Below are positions 1 to 7,159 of a DNA stretch of 64,000 bases, piece by piece (positions within the stretch are counted from its first letter, which is position 1; the number at the start of each line of letters is the position of its first letter). Below the pieces are notes generated by a model. The model was given only the letters and a program-made list of their open reading frames with translations. It ran no database searches and was not told the origin of the DNA. Origin of the DNA: CAWGJC01 sp965276665 (GTDB lineage: Bacteria > Pseudomonadota > Alphaproteobacteria > Acetobacterales > Acetobacteraceae); contig OZ255620.1 of the NCBI GenBank assembly GCA_965276665.1, forward strand, positions 1,302,001-1,366,000. The letters run 5' to 3'. The position numbers and the translations under genes are program-made.

Positions 1-309
1 TTCGAGGCAGGGCACAAGCTCAAGACGCTTGCCCATATCGCGCAGAACCAGCTCGTGCTCGCCTTCAGCGACGCCGCGCACGACATCGTGGACATGCCGG
101 ATCACGCATTCTTCATCCGGCGCCTGCACGCTGCCGCCGATATGGCCGGGCACGTTGCCGAAATCATGGAGATCGCGACCCGAGACCCGGCCGGGCTGCG
201 GGCGCGGTTTGCGACCTTTCAGCGGCGCTGCGCCGAGCGCTTCACCTGGGGTGCGGTGGCCGACTCACTCGCCGCTGCGGCGGCGCACGCCACGGAACGG
301 AGGCAATGA
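1..309 (+). CDS. Glycosyltransferase, C-terminal part (cut by window edge)
   Basis: The frame is open from base 1 and ends at a TGA that overlaps the start of the next gene, so only the last 102 residues are visible. The visible part looks like the C-terminal half of a GT-B glycosyltransferase: a KLKTLAHI helix where such enzymes have a sugar-nucleotide-binding helix, and an ERFTWGAVADSL tail resembling the closing helix of GT4-like enzymes. The family cannot be named because the donor-binding motifs lie outside the window. Its 4-nt overlap with the GT4 gene downstream and the exopolysaccharide genes around it support a role in assembling a surface polysaccharide repeat unit. Confidence 0.6.
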   Translation, partial: FEAGHKLKTLAHIAQNQLVLAFSDAAHDIVDMPDHAFFIRRLHAAADMAGHVAEIMEIATRDPAGLRARFATFQRRCAERFTWGAVADSLAAAAAHATERRQ

Positions 310-1529
310 TGCGGATCGCGGTTCACGATTATGCGGGTCACCCGTTCCAGTTCGAGATGTCGCGCGCCCTGGCGCGGCGCGGCCATGTGGTGCGGCACTT
401 CTTCTTCGCCGACGATCCCGGACCGAAGGGCGATACGGCCCGGCGGCCGGATGACCCCGCCGATTTTTCGGTCGCGCCGATCAGCATCCGCCTCGCCTAC
501 AGCAAGGAGCGCTTCGTCCGCCGCCTGCTCGGCGACCTGCTCTACGGGCGGGAGGCGGCGCGCCAGATCCGCCGCTTCCGGCCGGACGTGGTGATTTCGG
601 GCAACACGCCGCTCGACACGCAGCGCGCGCTGCAGCGTTCGGCGCGCCGCTCGGGCAGCCGTTTCGTGTTCTGGGTGCAGGATTTCTACGGCCTTGCGAT
701 CGAGCGCCTGCTCGCCGGGCGCTGGCGCGGCGCGGGCTCGGCGATCGCCGCCTGGTACCGGCGGATGGAGACGCGGCTGCTGCGCGAGAGCGACGGGACC
801 GTGCTGATCAGCCCGGGCTTCGCGCAGTTCCTGCCGCCGGGCCTCGGCAATGTCCGGGTTATCCGGAACTGGGGCGCGCTCGACCTGATCTCGCCCGGCC
901 CGCGCGACACCGCCTGGCGCGAGCGGCACGGCCTCGCCGGCAAGTTCGTGTTCATGTACACTGGCACGCTCGCGCTCAAGCACGATCCGAACCTGCTGCT
1001 CGCTCTCGCCGATGCGTTCGCCGGCAATGAGGAGGTCGCGATCGTCGTTGTCGGGACCGGGGTGAACGCCGATACCTTGCGTGCCGCGCAGCAGGCTGCG
1101 CCGCGGGAGAATCTCGTCCTACTGCCGCTGCAACCAGCGGCGGAGCTGCCAGAGGTGCTGGCCAGCGCCGATGTGCTCGTGGCCCTCCTCGAGAGCGACG
1201 CCGGCGCCTTTTCCGTGCCGTCGAAATTGCTGAACTATCTCTGCGCCGGCCGCCCCGTCCTGCTCTCGGCGCCGCCTCAGAATCTGTCGGCCGAGGTGCT
1301 GGCGGAGAGCGGCGGCGGCCTCGCGGTTGCCGCCGGCAGCAAGGCGGCGTTCGTCGACGCCGCCAACCGCCTGTTCGCCGACCAGGCGGGCTGCGCGGCG
1401 ATGGGCGCCTCGGGGCGCGCCTATGCCGAGCGTAATTTCGCGATCGACGAGATAGCCCGCCGGTTCGAGCTGGTCCTCGAGGCGCAGCCGGCGGCCGCGG
1501 CGGAAATGGTCGGAAAGATGGCGTGGTGA
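306..1529 (+). CDS. GT4-family glycosyltransferase (WbuB-like)
   Basis: A 407-residue protein with the two-Rossmann GT-B layout. The N-terminal acceptor half contains WVQDFYG. The C-terminal donor half starts at FMYTGTLALKHDP (about residue 217), followed by LPLQPAAELPEVLASADV and the ESDAGAFSVPSKLLNYLCAG segment typical of WbuB/colanic-type GT4 enzymes. It should add one sugar from a nucleotide donor to a lipid-linked oligosaccharide at the cytoplasmic membrane face. It is coupled to the upstream glycosyltransferase by a 4-nt overlap. Linkage and sugar cannot be predicted from sequence. Confidence 0.85.
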   Translation: MMRIAVHDYAGHPFQFEMSRALARRGHVVRHFFFADDPGPKGDTARRPDDPADFSVAPISIRLAYSKERFVRRLLGDLLYGREAARQIRRFRPDVVISGNTPLDTQRALQRSARRSGSRFVFWVQDFYGLAIERLLAGRWRGAGSAIAAWYRRMETRLLRESDGTVLISPGFAQFLPPGLGNVRVIRNWGALDLISPGPRDTAWRERHGLAGKFVFMYTGTLALKHDPNLLLALADAFAGNEEVAIVVVGTGVNADTLRAAQQAAPRENLVLLPLQPAAELPEVLASADVLVALLESDAGAFSVPSKLLNYLCAGRPVLLSAPPQNLSAEVLAESGGGLAVAAGSKAAFVDAANRLFADQAGCAAMGASGRAYAERNFAIDEIARRFELVLEAQPAAAAEMVGKMAW

Positions 1530-1543
1530 GCCGGCGGCGCGGC

Positions 1544-2218
1544 TCACGTCCACAAGGACAGGCCGTTCGCCTTCAACCAGTCGTGAAAGCGGCCAAGATG
1601 CCGGCTGTTATTCGACCAGGGGTAATACTGAATTTCGCGATGCAGGTACACATCGGGCCGGGAGAGATCCGGGCTGACATTCGGCATGTCGGACCAGCAA
1701 TAGACGGCCGTGCGGATCTCCACGGCACCACCCGCGCGGAGCCGCGCCTCGACATAGCGGAACGAGGCCCCGGTCTCCACACAATCATCCACCATCAGCA
1801 CGCGTTGCCCGGCGACGTCGAAAGCGAAGGATTGCGCGCCTTCCTCGAGCGTGCTCGTGCGGTTCTGGAACACCACCCAGAGCGCCTTGATCGGACCCCA
1901 CATGATGAGACCGGAGGGGATATGCAGCGCATCCTTGATGACGCGGAGCCGCTGCTTGTAGCGGCTGCCCTTCCGGCGCACGCGCACGATATGGAATGGG
2001 ATGCCGAGGGCATCGGCCACGACCTTGGCGGGAAAGATCGCGCCGTTGGCGAGCCCGACTACCGATTGTGGATGATATCCGCTGGCGGTAACCGCCGCCG
2101 CCAGATCCCGCGCGAGCGCCTCCGCCTCGTCCAACGTGACATGCGCGCTCTGCGCTGGCGCGTGCAGATACTTCGCATAGGTGCCGGAAAATGCTAGGAT
2201 CGGCGTGTCCGGTGCCAC
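1544..2218 (-). CDS. Phosphoribosyltransferase-domain protein
   Basis: A type I phosphoribosyltransferase fold. The PRPP-binding loop is VLMVDDCVETGASF, and an upstream VVGLANGAIFPAKVVAD strand-helix matches the PPi-loop region. Such enzymes transfer between PRPP and a base, or act as regulators. The substrate is unclear; the C-terminal region with YCWSDMPN is not that of a known housekeeping purine enzyme. A GTG start at 2218 is preferred because TGGAG lies 7 nt upstream; an in-frame ATG at 2281 would add 21 residues. It stands antiparallel inside an exopolysaccharide locus, so either it is unrelated to the polymer or it supplies a ribose-derived precursor (speculative). Confidence 0.8.
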   Translation of the reverse strand: MAPDTPILAFSGTYAKYLHAPAQSAHVTLDEAEALARDLAAAVTASGYHPQSVVGLANGAIFPAKVVADALGIPFHIVRVRRKGSRYKQRLRVIKDALHIPSGLIMWGPIKALWVVFQNRTSTLEEGAQSFAFDVAGQRVLMVDDCVETGASFRYVEARLRAGGAVEIRTAVYCWSDMPNVSPDLSRPDVYLHREIQYYPWSNNSRHLGRFHDWLKANGLSLWT

Positions 2219-2368
2219 AGCACAACTCCACAGAAACGTCGCGTATCCGGCGGGAAGAGGCGTGCGGCGGCGAGGGATCATCGACCGCCCGCCGGTCCAT
2301 AAGGCAAACTAGGTCGGCGCTCGCGGCAGCGTCAAGACATCGATCGGCGGCAGGAAGGAAGATGCGTT

Positions 2369-3628
2369 TTGGCTGAAGCGATGCTTGCAAACCCGCCGCT
2401 CGCACGACCGGCGATGCGCGTTCGGGCCGACGAGTCCGCGGCGCTTCGCCGCGGCTTCGGGGTAATGTTCTTCAGCCTGATCTACCTGCAGAAGATCAGC
2501 CTGAATTCCGGCACGCAGAGCGTCGCCATCTCGCTGCCCATCCTCTATCTCGTGCTCGGCGTGCTGGGGCTCTCCGGCCGGTTGTCGGTCAGCCCGGTCC
2601 GGCTCGCTCTGTTCGGGGCCTTTGCCGGTGCGGCGATGGTCAGTCAGATCTTCGCCGGCCAGGATTTTTCTCTCAAGAGCTTCATTTTCCTGCTCAGCAT
2701 CTATCTCCCGTTCATCCTTCGCTGGGACATCGAGGAGGCGGAGTGGCGGCGTATCGTCGCGCTGTTCCAGGCGATGATGGTGCCGGTGGCCGGCATGGTG
2801 TTCGTGCAGATCCTCTACCAGCTCGCCTTCCACTGGAGCGTGCTCAGCATCGAGCCTTTCATCCCGAGTCGGCTGGCCGCGCAGGGCTTCATGTACACGG
2901 CGCCGGTGCGCTGGGGGCACCCGCTGATGCGGCCGAACGGCTTCTTCATGCTGGAGCCGTCCTTCCTCTCCGCCTTCACGGCGAGCGCGCTGGTGCTGGA
3001 GCTCTGCATCTTTCGCCGCTGGTGGCGCATGGCCTGGTATGGCGCGGCGCTCGTCGCCTCGACTGGCGCTACGGGAATGGTGCTGATGGCCGTCGCGGCG
3101 CCGTTCATTCTGGCGCGGCAGCGGCCGGGCGTCATTCTGGTCGCGCTGACGCTCGGGATCGTCGCCGGGCTCGTGGCGTACGAGGCCGGAGCGCTGGACG
3201 CGTTCCTGGGGCGCGTTGGCGAACTCGGAAACCAGGACAGCAGCGGGTTCGGCCGCCTCGTGGCGCCGCTTATTCAGCTGAGCGGGGTGATGGGGGATCC
3301 TTCGAGCCTCTACACCGGGGCCGGGGCCGGCAATATCGGCATTGCGTCATCGATCACGTCCAGCGCGTGGCCAATCGTTAAGCTGGCGATAGAATACGGC
3401 CTTCCCACGACTGTGCTGTTCATGTTTTTCATGCTGTCCTCCTTCAGCCGTCCCTCGGTTCGTCCACTTGCCGTGGCGCTGTTCTTCGTCTTCAACTTCA
3501 CCGGCGGCTATCTGCTCAGCCCGATCATGCCGATCCTGATCATGGTGCTGGTCGCGGCACTCGGCGTGAGGCGGCAAGCATCACCATCGGCTGCGGGGTC
3601 CGGCGTCGCGTCGGAGTGGTCGGCTTGA
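2369..3628 (+). CDS. O-antigen polymerase/ligase-like membrane protein
   Basis: A 419-residue polytopic membrane protein with roughly ten hydrophobic segments and a larger extracytoplasmic loop around residues 160-200 (between FHWSVLSIEPF and a segment beginning LEPSFLSAF). That topology is shared by Wzy polymerases and WaaL-type ligases. The LEPSF and GAGAGNIG motifs recur in exopolysaccharide polymerases. The likely role is polymerising lipid-linked repeat units on the periplasmic face after Wzx flipping. The start is TTG at 2369, about 10 nt after AGGAAGG; an ATG at 2381 is an alternative. Its last 13 nt overlap the HAD gene. Sequence alone does not separate polymerase from ligase. Confidence 0.75.
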   Translation: MAEAMLANPPLARPAMRVRADESAALRRGFGVMFFSLIYLQKISLNSGTQSVAISLPILYLVLGVLGLSGRLSVSPVRLALFGAFAGAAMVSQIFAGQDFSLKSFIFLLSIYLPFILRWDIEEAEWRRIVALFQAMMVPVAGMVFVQILYQLAFHWSVLSIEPFIPSRLAAQGFMYTAPVRWGHPLMRPNGFFMLEPSFLSAFTASALVLELCIFRRWWRMAWYGAALVASTGATGMVLMAVAAPFILARQRPGVILVALTLGIVAGLVAYEAGALDAFLGRVGELGNQDSSGFGRLVAPLIQLSGVMGDPSSLYTGAGAGNIGIASSITSSAWPIVKLAIEYGLPTTVLFMFFMLSSFSRPSVRPLAVALFFVFNFTGGYLLSPIMPILIMVLVAALGVRRQASPSAAGSGVASEWSA

Positions 3629-4299
3629 ACCCGCCGCCCGCACTTCTGCTTCTCGACCTCGATGGCGTCACCGTCTTCGAGCACGAACCACCCTGGGTGG
3701 AACACCGCGAGATTCTGCTCCTGCACGACGAGCTGTTGCGCTTCCTGCGTGCTTTGGACGCGCCCGTTGTGGTGCTCACCCATCGCTCGCGCGCCGAAGC
3801 CCGCCGCATTCTGCATGCGGCGGCTCTCGCCGAATCCGGCCTGCTCACCGGCATCGTTGCGGCCGAGGATCTGGTGCTCGCCGCGCTGCGGCGCGGGGCG
3901 CTTCCACGCCTACTTGGCCGCGGCCTGCGCAAAAGCCTCTGCCTGTCGGTGGTTGAGGCACGGCACGGCGTGGCGCGCGCAAATATGGCGTTCATCGATG
4001 ACCGTCTCGACAACCTTGAGGACCTGCTTGCGCACGGGGTCGGCTTGGCGATGCACGCGCCCTCGGAGGTCGGCCCGGATGGTGCGATCACCAGCTTCGA
4101 TTTCGGCGAAGCCGCCGCCCTGTTCGCCGCCTGGAGAATCGAACGCGGCACGCCGCGCATCGTGCCGCTTACCCCGATCCATCGCGGGCTCGCCGATTAC
4201 GGTCGAACCGGGATCTGCACCACGCGCGAAGGCGTCAGCCTGTTCAACGCGGCCCGCCTGGTCGCCCGCACAATCCGCCGGTCTCTCGCACCCGGATAA
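3616..4299 (+). CDS. HAD-superfamily hydrolase-like protein
   Basis: A 227-residue protein with the haloacid dehalogenase core: LLLLDLDGVTVFE at residues 10-22 (motif I, two Asp), VVVLTHRS (motif II Thr) and MAFIDDRLDN (motif IV acidic pair). It probably hydrolyses a phosphate ester. The C-terminal 60 residues after RGTPRIVPLTP match nothing I recognise. The GTG start at 3616 overlaps the polymerase gene by 13 nt, so translation is probably coupled; TTG at 3625 is possible. A sugar-phosphate or nucleotide phosphatase role for polysaccharide precursors is inference from context. Confidence 0.75.
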   Translation: MVGLNPPPALLLLDLDGVTVFEHEPPWVEHREILLLHDELLRFLRALDAPVVVLTHRSRAEARRILHAAALAESGLLTGIVAAEDLVLAALRRGALPRLLGRGLRKSLCLSVVEARHGVARANMAFIDDRLDNLEDLLAHGVGLAMHAPSEVGPDGAITSFDFGEAAALFAAWRIERGTPRIVPLTPIHRGLADYGRTGICTTREGVSLFNAARLVARTIRRSLAPG

Positions 4300-4451
4300 C
4301 GTGCGCGGCGCGAATCACCGGAGCTGGATAGCCGGCATACGTCGCCCTGCCAGCGACGATTCCGGCGCGTTGGAGAATGCCGTTCAGCCCAACTTCTTGT
4401 TCCACGGCGCAGGGTCGACGATGGTTCGACACAATATGGCAACGCGACTAA

Positions 4452-4585
4452 GCGTGCCTTTCAAAACCCGCTAAACTGAGTCGGCTGGTATCGGTTTTCG
4501 AACCTCGGTGCGGAGCGGCTTGGAGGGCCATGAGCACCGGAGCGCAGAAAAGCGGCGTCATATGGCCGGCGGACCCGGTTTCCAG
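4452..4585. repeat. Family B inverted-repeat element, decayed copy (B0)
   Basis: This stretch aligns with the reverse complement of the 143-bp element at 61992-62134. It shares the end TGCCTTTCAAAACC (4455-4468), the inner blocks TGAGTCG, GCGGAGCGGC, TGAGCACCGGAGCGCAG and GGCCG, and an upstream TAA (4449-4451). Its distal terminus is degraded and runs into the TAG stop of the flippase gene (4586-4588). It carries no ORF of its own. The rest of the 4300-4585 gap holds nothing recognisable. Confidence 0.7.
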
Positions 4586-6034
4586 CTAGCTTCGCCGCGG
4601 GATCAGCCGGCGCCCGCGCAGCCGACCCAGCAGCAGCGCCCGCGCCTCCGAATCCAGCGCAACCACCAGCACCGCGTAGATGAGAGCGCCGTTCACCACT
4701 CCGGCGGCGAGCAATGTCGGCGCGGACACTCCCCTCAGCATCGTCTCGGTCAGCATCACACCGGCCACCATCCCCGCAAGGCAGAGGCTGGGCGCGACCA
4801 TGTCACGCAATTGTGCCCCCAGACTGATCTTCGCCTCCCGTCGGATGATCTCGAGCGTCAGCGGCACCAGCGGAAGCAGCGGCACGACCCAGAGCAGGCT
4901 GGCGATGAGAGGTCCTCGGGGCCGCAGCAGCGCCATGCCGCCGAGCGTCACCACCAGGTGCATGATCGCGTTCAGCAAAGAGTAGCGTACATGCCCGAGC
5001 GCCCGCAGCAGCAGCGAACTCGGCATGCGCAACATGTAGAGCGCAGCGCCGATCCCGAAAACCTGAATCGGCACGATGCTCGGGATCCACTCAGAGCCGA
5101 GAAGCACCCGCACGATCGGGCCGGCGCAGACCGCCACGCCCACGAACACGACCGGCAAGCCAAACGCGGTGAGCCGGTTCAGTGTGTGAAACGCACCCTC
5201 GAGGGCGGTGCGGTCATGCTGCTCGCGTGCCAGGAAGGGCAGCCCAACATTGGTGAGCGACGTGGTCAGCAGTATTTGCGGCGCGAGCGTCAACCGGAAT
5301 GCGATGTTGATGTAGCCGGCGGCGGCCAAGCCGCCGAACGCGGCGATCAGCGCGGTGAACGCCTGGATGCGCAAGCCGACAAGCGTGTGCATCACCGCGT
5401 AGGGGAGCGCGAAATGCCAGAGCGGCCGCAGCGCGGTCACCGACAGGCGGAAGCGCGGCCGCCATCCGGAAATCAGGAGCAGACCACCGGATTGCGCCAT
5501 TGTGGCGGCAACAAAGGGTACAATCAGGCTTGGTGCGCCGAATCCCGTCGCCGCCAGGATTGGCCCGGTCAGCGCGCTCAGCAGCTTGGCGAACACCGAC
5601 GGCGCGGCGACCATCCGATAATCCATGTCGCGGCGCGAGCGCGCATTGCAAACACCGGTCATCCCGCTGAACGGCAGGGAGGTGGACGCGGCGAAAATCA
5701 GCATCGCGAGCGGTCCGGCACCGGTGCCGTGCAGCGCGAGCGCGGCCAATCCGCCGACCGCCGAGATCGCCGCACCGAGCCCGGTCACGAACCAAAAACC
5801 CTGATCGAACGCCGCCTCGTCGACGCCACGATTCTGGATCAGCGCGTCGTGCAGCAGCCCCTCGACATAGAGGTTGACGACCTGCACCACGCCGATGGCG
5901 AGCGCCGCCGAGCCGAAATCGCGTGGGCCGAGCAGCCGCGCCATCACCAGCATGCTGACAAGCGAGATCACCGTCGTGCCGCCGGTATCGGCGATCACCC
6001 ACCAGGTCGAGCGCGGCATTGCCTGCGGGCTCAT
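4586..6034 (-). CDS. wzx: Polysaccharide flippase (Wzx, MOP/MATE-type)
   Basis: A 482-residue membrane protein with about twelve to fourteen hydrophobic helices. Its N-terminus (RSTWWVIADTGGTTVISLVS, then MARLLGPRDFGSAALA) is the signature of polysaccharide-export MOP transporters, which move undecaprenyl-diphosphate-linked repeat units across the inner membrane. The open frame extends upstream to 6301, but that extension is low-complexity Arg/Pro-rich and antisense to the next gene, so ATG 6034 (MSPQAMPRS) is chosen; ATG 6019 is the alternative. Its stop lies at the decayed end of a repeat element. It is transcribed away from the glycosyltransferase at 6115. Confidence 0.88.
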   Translation of the reverse strand: MSPQAMPRSTWWVIADTGGTTVISLVSMLVMARLLGPRDFGSAALAIGVVQVVNLYVEGLLHDALIQNRGVDEAAFDQGFWFVTGLGAAISAVGGLAALALHGTGAGPLAMLIFAASTSLPFSGMTGVCNARSRRDMDYRMVAAPSVFAKLLSALTGPILAATGFGAPSLIVPFVAATMAQSGGLLLISGWRPRFRLSVTALRPLWHFALPYAVMHTLVGLRIQAFTALIAAFGGLAAAGYINIAFRLTLAPQILLTTSLTNVGLPFLAREQHDRTALEGAFHTLNRLTAFGLPVVFVGVAVCAGPIVRVLLGSEWIPSIVPIQVFGIGAALYMLRMPSSLLLRALGHVRYSLLNAIMHLVVTLGGMALLRPRGPLIASLLWVVPLLPLVPLTLEIIRREAKISLGAQLRDMVAPSLCLAGMVAGVMLTETMLRGVSAPTLLAAGVVNGALIYAVLVVALDSEARALLLGRLRGRRLIPRRS

Positions 6035-6114
6035 CGGACCGCGCCGCCGTGGGCAAAACGGCCGCATCTCTGTATAGCGGCCGAAGCTGGAGGCGAAGCG
6101 GGGAGAGACAGAGA

Positions 6115-7017
6115 ATGACCGATCAGGCGATCGTGGTGACCGCGGCCAATGCCGGCTTCTTCTCCCTGCTTTCGGAACTCGTCGCTTCGATCCGGGCGGT
6201 GCCAGACGCCCCCGTGGTCGATCTCGGCTGCTACGATCTCGGCCTGACCGGCGAGCAGGTCGCGCAACTGGCCGCGGCGGGGGTGCGGGTGATCCGGCCA
6301 TCCACCGGGCTCGAGGCGGGACGCCTGGCCGAGGATGTCGGCAAGCTCGGCTATCTTGCCCGCCCGTTCCTGCGGGAGAATTTCCCGGGATACGCCACCT
6401 ATGTCTGGCTCGACGCCGATACCTGGATCCAGAGCGGCGAGGCCCTGCGCGGCCTGATCACCGCCGCACGGGAGCGCGGCGCCGTGTTCGTCCGCGAGGA
6501 TGAGCCAAGCTATCATTCCAATTTCGGACTCTTCCTGTGGAAGGGAAAACATTATCTTTACGGCTACGGTCCGCTCCGCGCCGCGCGCCTGCTCCTGCGG
6601 CGGCAGATCAATAACGGCGTCTTCGCCATGCGCGCCGACGCGCCGCACTGGACGATCTGGCAGCGCTATTACCAGTCCGCCCTCACCCGGACCGGGCTTG
6701 CCGCGCCGCACGACCAGTTCGCTCTGAACGCCGCCGTGTATCTCGCCGGCCCGCCTGGCGCCACGCTGCCGGCGACGTTCAACTGGATCTGCGATCTCGC
6801 CCGCCCACATTGGGACGAGAACGCGAACTGCTTCTGCTCCCCGGATGCACGCCGTCGCCGAATCGAGATCATCCATCTTGCCGGTCCGGTGAAGACGGTC
6901 TCGTTCGACATCCCGACGACGCGAGGACGCATCCTGCGCGGGATGCTGCGCTACGGCGCGGAACGCATCCTCGTCGCGGCGCCGGAACCGGGCAAGAATG
7001 GTCACTCGGCCCGGTAG
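6115..7017 (+). CDS. Glycosyltransferase with DxD motif (GT8-like)
   Basis: A 300-residue soluble protein. A GT-A fold is suggested by the opening IVVTAANAGFFSLLSELVAS, the metal-binding LDADTW (Asp100-Ala-Asp102) and a late HLAGPVKTV segment with the conserved His seen in GT8-like enzymes. FNWICDLARPHW also fits this group. It should transfer a hexose from a nucleotide sugar. ATG 6115 is preceded by GGGAGAG at good spacing; the longer frame from 6019 lacks one. Neighbours are the flippase (divergent) and the wzc-like gene (convergent), so it belongs to the exopolysaccharide locus. Confidence 0.8.
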   Translation: MTDQAIVVTAANAGFFSLLSELVASIRAVPDAPVVDLGCYDLGLTGEQVAQLAAAGVRVIRPSTGLEAGRLAEDVGKLGYLARPFLRENFPGYATYVWLDADTWIQSGEALRGLITAARERGAVFVREDEPSYHSNFGLFLWKGKHYLYGYGPLRAARLLLRRQINNGVFAMRADAPHWTIWQRYYQSALTRTGLAAPHDQFALNAAVYLAGPPGATLPATFNWICDLARPHWDENANCFCSPDARRRRIEIIHLAGPVKTVSFDIPTTRGRILRGMLRYGAERILVAAPEPGKNGHSAR

Positions 7018-7154
7018 GCATGCAGGGAGTAACCCGGCGCCGGGCGCAGGAAGCGGGGCGCCGGCAGCGTCCCCCGCGTCGGGCGGGATCCCGTCAGGAT
7101 CGCCGCAGGGCCGCGGATGATGGACCGGGGCCGCCAGACAGAATGCGGGTGCAT
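7002..7154 (-). CDS. Possible small Arg/Pro-rich protein (50 aa)
   Basis: An ORF starting 5 nt after the stop of the wzc-like gene on the same strand, and overlapping the convergent glycosyltransferase by 16 nt. The predicted product (MHPHSVWRPRSIIRGPA...) has no recognisable domain. Codon usage is not distinctive and no convincing ribosome-binding site was seen. It may simply be the 3' untranslated region, so it is listed as a weak candidate. Confidence 0.2.
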   Translation of the reverse strand: MHPHSVWRPRSIIRGPAAILTGSRPTRGTLPAPRFLRPAPGYSLHAYRAE

Positions 7155-7159
7155 GGTGC

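Noticed and set aside
7027..7054. SigF-type promoter at GTAACC near 7029
   Set aside because: The -10 position reads AAGC, and it points into the 3' end of the wzc-like gene.
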